Shown in pieces: positions 54,873 to 64,000 of a stretch of DNA of 64,000 bases. Positions within the stretch are counted from its first letter, which is position 1, and each line of letters opens with the position of its first letter. The stretch is from Pegea sp. RAD2-039. Its lineage: Eukaryota > Chordata > Thaliacea > Salpida > Salpidae. The position numbers were made by a program, and so were the translations under genes. Location: positions 186,001 through 250,000 of the forward strand of contig JAQGEQ010000080.1 of NCBI GenBank assembly GCA_034620365.1. Direction: 5' to 3'. Below the pieces are notes generated by a model. It saw nothing but the letters and a program-made list of their open reading frames with translations. It was not told the origin of the DNA and did not search any database.

Positions 54873-55208
54873 TTATTTGAAAAAAAAAGGGATAAATGCA
54901 AGCTTATGTCGACTAAGGCGAAAATTCGAGCGTGTTGGGGTATAATATATGTGAAAGTGATTATCTAGAAAATAAGCGTCTTCCAAAAGAGGTATATAAC
55001 AAAAAAGAAGAAAGAACAATCTAAAAAGAAGAAAAATATGGGCTTTGAGAATCGTCACATTTTTTTGAAAAAAACGGAAGTGGAAAATAACCACTGGACT
55101 CACATCTTCTTTTTTCAAACTCTCTCCGTACACAGTTGTGAATATCATCCTTTCAGCACTTGCTAGTCTAGCACCTTCCTTGTTCACATCCTCTTTGCAC
55201 TCAAACAT
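54873..55208 (-). other. Open frame of uncertain status with coding-like start
   Basis: The first 40 codons of this 111-codon minus-strand frame (ECKEDVNKEGARLASAERMI, then FTTVYGESLKKEDVSP) have balanced composition unlike the AT-rich surroundings; the remainder is low-complexity hydrophobic. It may be one exon of an unrecognised gene ending near 55090, or part of the LINE debris on both sides. No homolog was recognised. Confidence 0.25.
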
Positions 55209-55299
55209 GAAGAACCAAAGTGTATTCCTTCAAGCCAAAGATACCACTTCATAAAAGCCTATTATCAATTTTTACAATTGTCAAAAAGACAATAACAAT

Positions 55300-58000
55300 A
55301 GATATGATTTGTAACTCGCGATCAATTATTAAAAAACATTTTCCAACTAAATGCTAATTGATATTCTCAAGATTTCACATTTGTTCTTTTCACTGAAACT
55401 TGGTTGAAAGCGTTGTATCCTGGTTCTTTTCTTCTTGACGGTGATCTTTTTTGTGTTTTGTATTATCAAGACTGTATGATAATGGCGGCGGTGTTTGTTT
55501 AATGCACCCAAGACCCCCAGAATTCAGATCAATGCCAATAACTGTTTAAATGTGAGATTATCGCTTTCGATTTTTATTTCTAAAAGTCCAAACTTTCTCC
55601 TTTTATATATACCTACCTAACCACCAACTAAAATGTACGACGATATTGGTATTAAGACCCTTTTGAAACTTTTGAAGAGTTTCATGTGTCCTAAATTGTT
55701 TTGGAGGATTTAGATTTTAGTAAAATTGATTCGAACAATCAAAGTTCAACTATTGTTTAACTCGAATAGCGACAATACTAATTCAGCCATTTTAAGTCAT
55801 GCCTTTGTAAGCTTCCTCAATGCCAATAACCTATCTCAGATGGTTACTTTTCCGACCCAAGTTTGTGGTAATACTTTGGATCTTCTTATCACATCAAAAC
55901 CCGAGAACTTTATCTACGTTGATCAAAAAGAACCTTTTGCTTTGACATGCAATCACAACATGATTGAATTCAAACTTTTTCTATGAACGTTAAAATTACT
56001 AGCAAACGGATTTGTTATCGTGGAAATTATAAAAATATTAAATGGAAATTTTTTAGGCGTTCACTTGATTTCTGTTTACAACTCTACTGACGAAATCAAT
56101 ATATTTTAATCACAGTTCACTAACATCGTTGAAGAGTTGATTAAGAAGTTTATACCTTTTTACAGAACCAGCAAAAAGTCTAAGTTGTCAAATTATTCGA
56201 AGAATTTACAGTACTTAAACTCCTACATAAACAAACTAAGACATATCCTTCTGTCAAAACGTTCTTACAAAGATCTTTTTATAGCTTACTAAAATATATT
56301 TCTAATTTTTGATTAGGAAGAGAAAGCGATTTCTTATCTTCACCAAGCAAGAAAATTGTTTTTAGCTTTCATAAATCACAAGCTTAATAATTGATATCTA
56401 GCTTATGATTCAACCGGAGAAGAAAGTTTAACTGGCTGTTAATAAGTCTTATAGCCGATCATGTCTATACTCTTTCTCTATCCTACTCTGATAATCATCC
56501 AAATGCCTCTGATAGTTGTTGACATAACGATCGATATGATTACTACATCTTCTATAAAATCATTCGTTTTCAACACCCCTGGTCAGATCCTTTTATGAAA
56601 AACTACTTCCACTCTAATCTTAACTTTACATCGTTTTTAAACATCTTTCTGAGGTAAAGAGCTCTTCGAATTTGAAAGAAAGCTATCATGACTCTTATTT
56701 AAAAGAAAGTGCTCAGAAAAACTTAACTACAGACTAGTTTCACTGACTTCAGCTATCTGCAGAACTGAAGAACATCTCATTACAATTATATGATCGATTT
56801 GATTCACCATCGAATATCCAATGTGAAAGAGAGATCTTCTTTAACTCAACACCTCATCTGTAAGTGAGCTTACTGAATAATCCTCGTGACATCATATACC
56901 TCGATTTTGCTAAAGTGTTTGATTCTGTCCCACAGAACATATTGATTAATGTTTTACAATAAGTAAAAACCAACAGCCTTATCTTACAGTGGATGTAATA
57001 TTACTTATTAGTTAATTTAACAAACTCATGTTGAAAGATTTTTATCTACACCTGGTCAAGTCACTAGTGGGGCTTTTCAGGGTTCCGCTCTAAGAACGTT
57101 CCTGTTTTACTTTTTATAGAAAACCTCATCAAAATATTCATTAGCAGTAGATAATGTTAGTAGCGTTGTATAAGTAGCTTGCAGATAAGCTACTATCTTG
57201 CAATCCTTAACAAGTATACAAGATTGGTATGTGAACTGGCAACTCAGATTCAGCCCTCAAGTCTGAAGTTTCTCCCGCAAATGAGTTGATTTTGACTCTT
57301 GTGAGCTTGAATGTCAGCTGCATATTTCTTAAACCAATATTATTATCCATTATTTGATAATCAATAATTATTATTATTACAAACATCTTTGGTCTGGCAC
57401 CTCGTTAAACCCTTTAAATGGCAAAACTAGAATCTTTGCAAAATCAATCTTTGTAAACCTTAATGTACAGATCTTTAATTCTAAGGATTACTTCCTTATC
57501 AATCTCTTCAAAGTATACATATATTTAAATCTTGAATAAAATGTCAGTGCATAGATGTGATATCAAGTTGGTTATGTCAGAAAAATTGAATCTGTAAATG
57601 AGGCCACATTTAATTGATTAGTATGCAGGAAACTTAATATTAAATATGATAGTTATAAACATCGTCTTACTTTCTTAAATTTAGATACTTTGGAAATTCG
57701 ACAGGTTAAATACGATTTAATTCTTATTTTTAAATTTATTCACATTTTAATTGACCTTCAGTTTGATGATTTCTTTTCCATTAGTCCGTTCCTTAAGTTA
57801 TATCAACTCAGACGATACATAATCTACCTTCATAAAGCTAAAACACATGATAGTTTAAATAGAGCAAACTTTTCTAGCAGACAATTAATACTTTGAACCA
57901 ATTGTCATCAGAATGTAGATTATTTTATCAAATTCTCTCAGTACATTTTGCATTTTGTAAAATTAAGAAGACGATGCAAAATTATTTAGAGAAATGGATT
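55300..58000 (+). mobile_element. Near-full ORF2 of a dead CR1/L2-like LINE
   Basis: Plus strand. The endonuclease begins near 55310 and shows VLFTETWLKALYPGSFLLDG, a GGVC-type segment, and a clean 86-codon stretch with FPTQVCGNTLDLLI and LTCNHNMIEFKL, the C-terminal half of an apurinic-type endonuclease. Reverse transcriptase follows: LNYRLVSLTSAICRT, DIIYLDFAKVFDSVPQNIL, a decayed YADD region and QDWYVNWQLRFSP. The ORF2 end (RLTFLNLDTLEIRQVKYDLI, YQLRRYIIYLHKAK) lies at 57650-57900. Stops and frameshifts are frequent. No 3' stem-loop was found after 58000, so the tail is missing or diverged. Confidence 0.85.
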
Positions 58001-58649
58001 ATCATTTGTCAGCAAACTACTCAAGTAAAACGATTTTATTCCAACTTTAAAAGAATTGAAAGAATTTGCTGTAATAATAAAGTTGGTAAAAATAATCTGA
58101 AGTATTGTTGTTTTACTTAAAAAGCTTTTGATCTAAATGTTTGAAAAATCTTAAGCTTTGCGATATTCAGAGAAATCGTTTAAGTTAAGATGACAGAAAC
58201 CATTATTATTTTCAAATAGTTTTACAAAATCGGGAAAAGGCGTCGATATTTCAAGTATTTATATTTATCATACTTATTGTTTATATTGTTATTTATTTAA
58301 CATTAAGTATAGAAATAGTCTTTGTGTGAAAAAAGAGTCACATCTATAAAGAGCTCCTTAAATGATATTTGAATGGATTCAAGCTTTATAATATCTTTTT
58401 CAAGGCGATGTCTCCTTATGAAGAGTTGAACTCTAACTTGGAACGGCTCAATATCCCAACAGTATTGAAAATGTAGTATGACAAAGATGACGTAAATACG
58501 CAAGTCTTAAATGACAGATTAATTAGATGATGTTAGATTAGATAAATTTATTTATTGACTGATGGAAGCATTTATCGCTAGCTTCAGTTGCTTAGATTGA
58601 AGCCTAGTAAAGACTCTTAATAAGATTGAAAAGATATTAACTTAATTAA

Positions 58650-58985
58650 TTTTTTTTATATTAATTAGAGTCAATATGTTGAGCATCTTCGATAAAAACC
58701 ATTTAAAGGTGACTGATGCGAATATTGAAGAGAAAAGGATCAAAAATAATGTCTTGCTACGCCACTGAAAACTCCAAGAAAACTAGAAACTTGTTGATGA
58801 TGATTTGCTGCTGTCTATCTTTGAGAAATCCAAAGGATAAAAACTGGGCAATATAAAACTTCGTGAGAGTTTCTACTAATATGAAACTGATTCAAAAGAC
58901 TTAATATGCGGATTAGCTGTTGAAGAGCATAGCTACCGGAGAAAAAGGCAACAGATGACCACAATAAGAAACTAAAATTGATTTT
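58650..58985 (+). mobile_element. LINE ORF1 fragment
   Basis: Plus-strand translation gives VTDANIEEKRIKNNVLLRH, DDDLLLSIFEKSKG and IKLRESFY, resembling the nucleic-acid-binding ORF1 domain of CR1/Jockey-type elements (pattern R..N.L..G.P...). It is interrupted by stops. It is probably part of the same LINE family as the neighbours, but not contiguous with them. Confidence 0.45.
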
Positions 58986-59189
58986 TAGAATGTAAGCTGT
59001 TCAGTTCTAATTTAACTTAAATAATTATTAAAATTATTAATATCTGTAAAAGCAGAAATATCTGAACACTGTTAAAACCTTATATTACATTAGTACTTCT
59101 TTTTTATTATTATTACATTATTACATATGCTGTAAATATCATTACATTATTATTATATTATATTCTTCCAACGTTAAATTTTATCTTTT

Positions 59190-59620
59190 CCTTACCCCAA
59201 AATATTTGAAAGCTTGAGTCAATTCAAGAATTACTTGCTAGAAAAAAATTCTTTGGATGTACCTAAACAATTTCTCATTAAAATAACATCTCTTTTGACA
59301 TTAAATTTCTACAATATGGAGACTTTGATTTTCATCTGTCCTTAAAATTTATCAAATTAATGACTTTAGTAACACTTACAATATTAAAATCTTTTTAAGT
59401 AAAACAACAATACTTTGGATTCTTCTTTCCGACTCTATTATTACAGCTAACTCTTTCACTTCTTTTGAAATTGGACTAAAATCGTATGACGACTAGTTTG
59501 CTGACAAATGATAATCCATTTTTGTAATTATGCATCGTCTTCTTAACTTGATAATAATTTGCAAAATTTGCTTCAGTAAAATTTATTTTTACTACTTTAG
59601 TATTAAACTACTTAAGACGC
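59190..59620 (+). mobile_element. Possible LINE endonuclease remnant
   Basis: Near 59405-59500 the plus strand reads TILWILLSDSIITANSFTSF, comparable to NTLDLLITS of the endonuclease at 55.9 kb. Short and weak. Confidence 0.3.
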
Positions 59621-59639
59621 TTTTATTTATTATATACAC

Positions 59640-60900
59640 TAAAGCTATTAAGGATTGCAAGATAGTAGCTTAATGTCATCTGCATATACAAAGCTACAAA
59701 TATTATCTACTGCTACTAATCTTCTGATAAGGTTTTGTATAAAAAGTAAAACGAGAACTGTCCTAGAATGGAACCCTGAAGAGTCCAACTGACCAAAGTG
59801 ACTTGACTAGGAGTATATCTTTCAAAACAGGCTTGTTCAATTCTTCATAATAAGCCTTCTTCCATCCACTTTAAGATAAACTTATTGGTTTTTAATTTTT
59901 GTAAAACATTAATGAGTATGTTGTGTGAAACAGAATGAAACGCTTTAGCAAAATCGAGATATATGATGTCACAAGGAGTACTACCTCATAATGGTTGTCA
60001 GCTCATTAAGAAAAGTGAGATGTTGAGTCAGGGAAGATCTCCGTTTCACAAAGCCATGTTGGACATAAAATATTAGATGGTGCTCCATCAAATGACTGGT
60101 CATATGATTGTGAATGATATGCTTTTAAGTTCTGCAGATAACTGAAGTCAGCGAAGCTAGTCTGTAGTTAAGTGCGGTGTTTCTGGGACCCTTTTTATGA
60201 ATAGTAGTAATAATAGTTTTTTTTTCCAAATTTGAAGATTTTGATTTATTTGTCTCAAAGAGATTAAAGATAATGACATTGGTTTATCTGTCTTCACGGT
60301 TCAAAGTAAGTTTTTTGTGTGTGTCGGTGACCTTCGTGGCAAGAAGCTGCACTATGTTAGCATTTTTGGTCGGAATCAGAATCACCGACCACCGAGGCCC
60401 ATGTGACATTTTCATCATTGATTTAGACAAACTAGAAATATTTTTCTTGATTTTGGTAACATCATTGCCTATTTCAGATTCAAATTTGGCCAATTCAGCA
60501 GATACAGATTTGCTGATGTCGGATAATAGGTTTTGCTTAGAATTAGATGAAGGAGCTGTTGTGTCCATGGTTCTACATTTAATGAAAAACTATTTAAATC
60601 CCATTTGCTTCATTTGGTTGTTTTCAAAATTATCATAAATTTTGTTGCTTACATCACTACAGGTGAGATGAAACCAGGAGAGACATTTATTGCATTTTAT
60701 TGCCAGATCTTCACCAGAGCAAATTTTATTGCAAGATTGGCATTGCCATTGCAAGCTTGTTTCGATGAAGTCGGTTTGTCAAAATTTTTCTGTTTACTGG
60801 AAGGTACAGTCTTGTCACTTTTATTTGGTTCCACCATTTTTACTTTCATAAAAGATTTTTAGTGTAACCAAACCAAATAGTTCGAATCGATTTCTTATTC
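59640..60900 (-). mobile_element. LINE copy with ORF1 and reverse transcriptase, endonuclease deleted
   Basis: Minus strand, same family as 55300-58000. ORF1 starts at the Met near 60838 (MVEPNKSDKTVPSSKQKNF). It contains a PHD-type zinc finger in a shifted frame (WQCQSCNKICSGEDLAIKC, then CLSWFHLTC) and a coiled-coil-like segment (KSVSAELAKFESEIGNDV). It then passes directly to reverse transcriptase at about 60240: HKKGPRNTALNYRLASLTSV, DIIYLDFAKAFHSVSHNIL and a preserved YADDIKLLSC, where it stops. The endonuclease and ORF1 C-terminus are missing, an internal deletion. Several stops. PHD fingers in ORF1 are known from CR1-like LINEs. Confidence 0.8.
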
Positions 60901-61129
60901 AGATAGAATAATTTGTCCCAACTTATTGAACTTATTGAAACTTAACTTAACTGTTCAATGAAATATAACCTGTAAACTAAAAACCTTATTCAAATAAAAA
61001 ATTCTAAAACTCTATAAAAAAATCTTTAGTTGAGATTTCTACTTATAATTTTGTTAAAATGAACTTCCTTGATGGAGAGAACATTTTGAATTACTACTTG
61101 TTTGGATGAAATTAAAGCCTATGGTGGAG

Positions 61130-61520
61130 ACGAATAAAAGTTTATATAATCATTATTTATTTATTTATCTTGATAACACACATTCTCACAAACAATACCT
61201 AATCGTTTAAGATAGAAATATAGAAAGAAAAATATGTAACAGATGGCATTTCAGAAGTCTTCATATAATAGTGAACAATTAGCCCAACAAGAAGTCTGAA
61301 CAGATTCGATCTTTTTGATATCACCAGCTTGATATGGCATCCATGCACTGACATTGTATTCAAGAATTTGTACATTCTGAGAGCTTGTTTTGATGAAGTT
61401 GATTTTTCAAGATTTTTCTGTATACTGGAACGTAAGGTCTTGTTACTTTTATTTGGATCCAACATAAATTTTACTTTTATGAAAGATTTTTAGTGTAACA
61501 AAACTAAAAAGTTTGAATCA
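61130..61520 (-). mobile_element. Deletion derivative of the same LINE: ORF1 start joined to 3' tail
   Basis: From 61520 down, the sequence matches the 5' end of the copy at 60.9 kb (MLDPNKSNKTLRSSIQKNLE against MVEPNKSDKTVPSSKQKNF). At about 61385 it switches to ORF2-end and 3' sequence matching 44.7-45.3 kb (for example TAGAAATATAGAAAG, ATGGCATTTCAG), ending in AAATAAATAAATAATG. Nearly all coding sequence is gone, and the stem-loop is missing. Confidence 0.7.
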
Positions 61521-62751
61521 ATTTCCAATTCAAATAAAATTATTAATCATTATTGTATAAGTAGTATACAAATTATTTTTTTTTTTTTACAATTCATTTG
61601 CTTTATTTAAGTAGAATGAACAAACTAAATGCAAAAAAGGTTCCACATATAGATCTTTACAGTTGGTAGAGAAAACTTTTTAAACTTCTTTAATCTTTCA
61701 ACGAGATTATATAATGATATGTTTTCTTTCATATCCAATAAAAATTCTTAACATATTTGAGTTGACCATATAAATGGCTTTTTTATGCAAAATAAAACGA
61801 TCTAGCTTCAATAGATCAAGATTATTTTCTGACAAAACTTGCCTAAAATTCCCCAATTTGAAATAATTTTTATGGATTTTGTTTTCATTTTATTAACAAC
61901 GAACTCATCGATATATATTAGTAAGAAAACACCATATATGACTACACTACATAGGAAAAAGAAGGGCAGAGATTGTTAAGCTGTTAAAAGCAACAAAATA
62001 ACCATTATTATTGAAAGCCAATATAAACTTGAACAACTGTACAATACCTCACACGGTACAAACATAATGTAAATGCAAAGCAGATAAGTAAAAGCTCTGA
62101 AGAAGAAGAAGATGAGATATATTGTAAAGAAAAACTTAAATGCCAACAAGTGACTTTTCATAAAAACAGGCTGAAAAACTTAAAAACATTTTTGAAATAC
62201 ATTGTAAGATAGTAAGCTATTGAATAAGCAATCGAAAGTGTGGTAGATGTTCACTACAGAAGCCAAATCCAAGTGCTAAAAAGAGAGAGAGTAAAAAGTG
62301 CAAACTATCTTTCCATTTGTAAAGATATTTTTTGTTGCTAGGCACAAAGACTTAAAACTGGATAAAAGACAACAAAGTAATTTTTACATAATCAAATTGG
62401 TTTTTATCATGTTCTATTTAAAATGGTTATACTTGTACAATATCTATCATTAAAAATTCTGCTTAAATTGAAAAACGGAATAAAATGTTTTTTGTAGTAT
62501 GCAAAATATGGAATATTTTTCAGCAGTTGATACGTTCTGAAATTAATAGGTGAAATAGCGTGTTAGGAGCTTATACAACAAAATGAGACATAATCGAAGA
62601 GACATAACAGATTAGGAGCCAATCAACTTAATCATCATCAAAGCATCATTAAAATAAAGTTAACAAAAATAGCAAGAAATCAATATCAGAAGTATTTTCA
62701 GATCACTTAGCATTATATAGTGACTAGTAAGTAAGTAAACATCAATTGTTC
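61521..62751. other. Intergenic, downstream of the USP-like gene
   Basis: Less AT-rich than average but no exon was supported. A 61-codon hydrophobic minus-strand frame at 61976-62161 has no recognisable similarity. It may include the 3' UTR of the USP-like gene. Confidence 0.4.
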
Positions 62752-63684
62752 TCAATCTATTACTCGATATTCAAGCAAAATTGTACTAGATGTAGTTGAG
62801 CTTTCTTGAACTTTCTTCTTTTTTTTGTTGAAGTGGTTTTCAATCTTACTGAAGTATGATAGGTTTTGTACAATTCCGACTAACTCATACTGAAAACTTG
62901 TAGATTTAGTAAGAATCTTAGAGTCAAACATTTTCGGCCAGTTCTGTTTTGATAAACGGTTAGGTGATGCTTTATTATCATCCAGAGAAAGAAAGATGTA
63001 TAGCGTTGCTGGAATCTTTAACAATCTTTTTGTTTGTAAATAAGTCTGAGACTTACATACAGAGCAGTTGAAATGATTTCTAGTGATCTTCTTCTTTTCT
63101 AGACTTGTCTTCAAATAATCTTCTAGACAACTGTCATGTTCATCTAAAGGACATAAGTAAATCCAAAATGGCTTCTCAACTTTTACACAATTACTGCATT
63201 CTGTACACTCTTGTTGTATGTAGATGATTCCTTGAAACTGTTTTTTAATCACTTCACAAGCATCCTTACTACTTTCCATGATTTTTAACAACAAATGCTC
63301 AAAAAAATTCTCAAATTTTGGAGCAAACCACGAATCCAAATTAAGAGAATTTTTAATACCTAGAGGTAGTTCTTCATTATTGTATTTCTCAATGTTTTCA
63401 ATCTTTCCAAACATTTTTTTAAACTCAAAAAGGAGCAAGTTATCAGCAGATAGATCAACTTCAGACATTGTTTTTATAAAATATCGAAAGTGAGGGTTTA
63501 CGTATAACATTTTTACACTACATACTAGATATTTTTTATTCATAAAATGAAGCAAATCTTGTGAAGGAGCCTTTTTACATTGAAGATTTTCTACTTCTTC
63601 ATTTGATTTTCGTTTTCTTGTTTTAGAATCTGTAAGCCTGAATTTGCAAAATTCTTGAGTAATTTCATCCTCTAAACTATCCAT
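62752..63684 (-). CDS. Intronless USP-fold protein lacking catalytic cysteine
   Basis: A single 310-residue frame. The layout is that of a ubiquitin-specific protease: a Cys-box region at 49-68 (NKKYLVCSVKMLYVNPHFRY, compare GNTCYLNSVLQ.L...P.FR), a QQD-box region at 119-133 (WFAPKFENFFEHLL, compare QQDA.EFL..LL), then FQGIIYIQQECTEC with a second CxxC at 207-210 forming the zinc-binding fingers, and RLLKIPATLYIFLSL (compare I..LP..L...L.RF). The catalytic Cys position is Lys51, and QQD is replaced by APK. A canonical GHY His box is not visible, although a His occurs in IENHF at 284. It therefore appears inactive as a protease and may bind ubiquitin or act as a decoy. Single-exon structure suggests retroposition. 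The frame is intact, so selection may still act on it; a recent pseudogene is the alternative. Confidence 0.7.
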   Translation of the reverse strand: MDSLEDEITQEFCKFRLTDSKTRKRKSNEEVENLQCKKAPSQDLLHFMNKKYLVCSVKMLYVNPHFRYFIKTMSEVDLSADNLLLFEFKKMFGKIENIEKYNNEELPLGIKNSLNLDSWFAPKFENFFEHLLLKIMESSKDACEVIKKQFQGIIYIQQECTECSNCVKVEKPFWIYLCPLDEHDSCLEDYLKTSLEKKKITRNHFNCSVCKSQTYLQTKRLLKIPATLYIFLSLDDNKASPNRLSKQNWPKMFDSKILTKSTSFQYELVGIVQNLSYFSKIENHFNKKKKKVQESSTTSSTILLEYRVID

Positions 63685-64000
63685 TCTTCAAATTGTATAT
63701 CATTATAATAAAAGTAAATTTATCTTTAGTCACTATAAATATTATAGCAAGTTTTCATATAAAATATTCACTTTAGATATGATTATAAACCTTTTATTCA
63801 AATATTGTGAATAAATTCAACTTGTTTAAATTTAAATCAAAAAGATCAAATATTTTTATTAAAAAAGTTTTTTTATTAAAATTCATTTCAACAGATTATA
63901 TATAATCGAAAATAAATGTTGTTAGTATAAACATTAAAAACTAAGCAGATAGAACAAATAAATATTTCAACTGAAAATAGTAACAATATTCATCTAAAAA
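63685..64000. other. Upstream flank of the USP-like gene
   Basis: AT-rich; nothing recognised before the window edge. Confidence 0.5.

Noticed and set aside
61976-62161. 61-codon hydrophobic minus-strand frame
   Set aside because: Low-complexity Phe/Ile/Leu composition expected by chance from AT-rich DNA; no start context or relatives.

Overview
The window is nuclear DNA of a small-genome invertebrate animal. It is strongly AT-rich, and its genes are split by spliceosomal introns, many only 40-65 bp long with a minority of 0.5-1.4 kb. The gene set is metazoan: a ZIC zinc-finger factor, muscle-type tropomyosin, an SGK3-like PX kinase, a KIDINS220-like KAP NTPase, TMEM127, a PAF acetylhydrolase and a CFAP97-domain ciliary protein. 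Dead LINEs carry PHD-finger ORF1, apurinic-type endonuclease and reverse transcriptase. There are about 14 genes in 64 kb. The compactness and AT richness would fit a reduced lophotrochozoan or a parasite such as an orthonectid, but that placement is inference and no marker here settles it.

Layout. 0.6-3.7 kb (-): a small secreted thyroglobulin type-1 protein. 7.4-9.9 kb (-): ZIC. 10.6-17.1 kb (-): a tandem array of four paralogous small secreted cysteine proteins that share a four-exon architecture and a Cx8Cx5C signature; this is the best candidate for something undescribed. 17.6-18.8 kb (-): tropomyosin, eight exons. 19.7-22.4 kb (-): an ankyrin-repeat protein with an unrecognised C-terminal half. 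22.4-26.7 kb: gene-poor, with a LINE 3' end and a tRNA-derived SINE-like element. 26.7-30.9 kb (+): PX-domain SGK3 kinase with an extra Cys-rich cassette exon. 31.7-37.4 kb (-): KAP-family NTPase related to KIDINS220 but without ankyrin repeats, convergent with SGK3. 39.1 kb (+): tRNA-Ser(UGA). 42.4-43.5 kb (+): single-exon PAF acetylhydrolase with an intact triad. 44.0-45.3 kb: LINE remnants. 46.3-47.7 kb (+): TMEM127. 50.4-52.4 kb (-): CFAP97-domain protein. 54.5-61.5 kb: a graveyard of LINE fragments in both orientations. 62.8-63.7 kb (-): an intronless USP-fold protein in which the catalytic Cys is replaced by Lys.

The genes do not form an operon or pathway. SGK3, TMEM127 and KIDINS220-type proteins all act in endosomal or membrane growth-factor signalling, but their proximity is not evidence of joint function. 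Two sequence-level signals stand out besides the secreted family: twelve exact TGACGTCA palindromes lie between 20.97 and 37.95 kb and none were noticed elsewhere, and one strong CTCF-like site lies in the AT desert upstream of the thyroglobulin-domain gene and downstream of ZIC. Exon boundaries below were placed by hand from splice consensus, phase and open frame, without transcript evidence.
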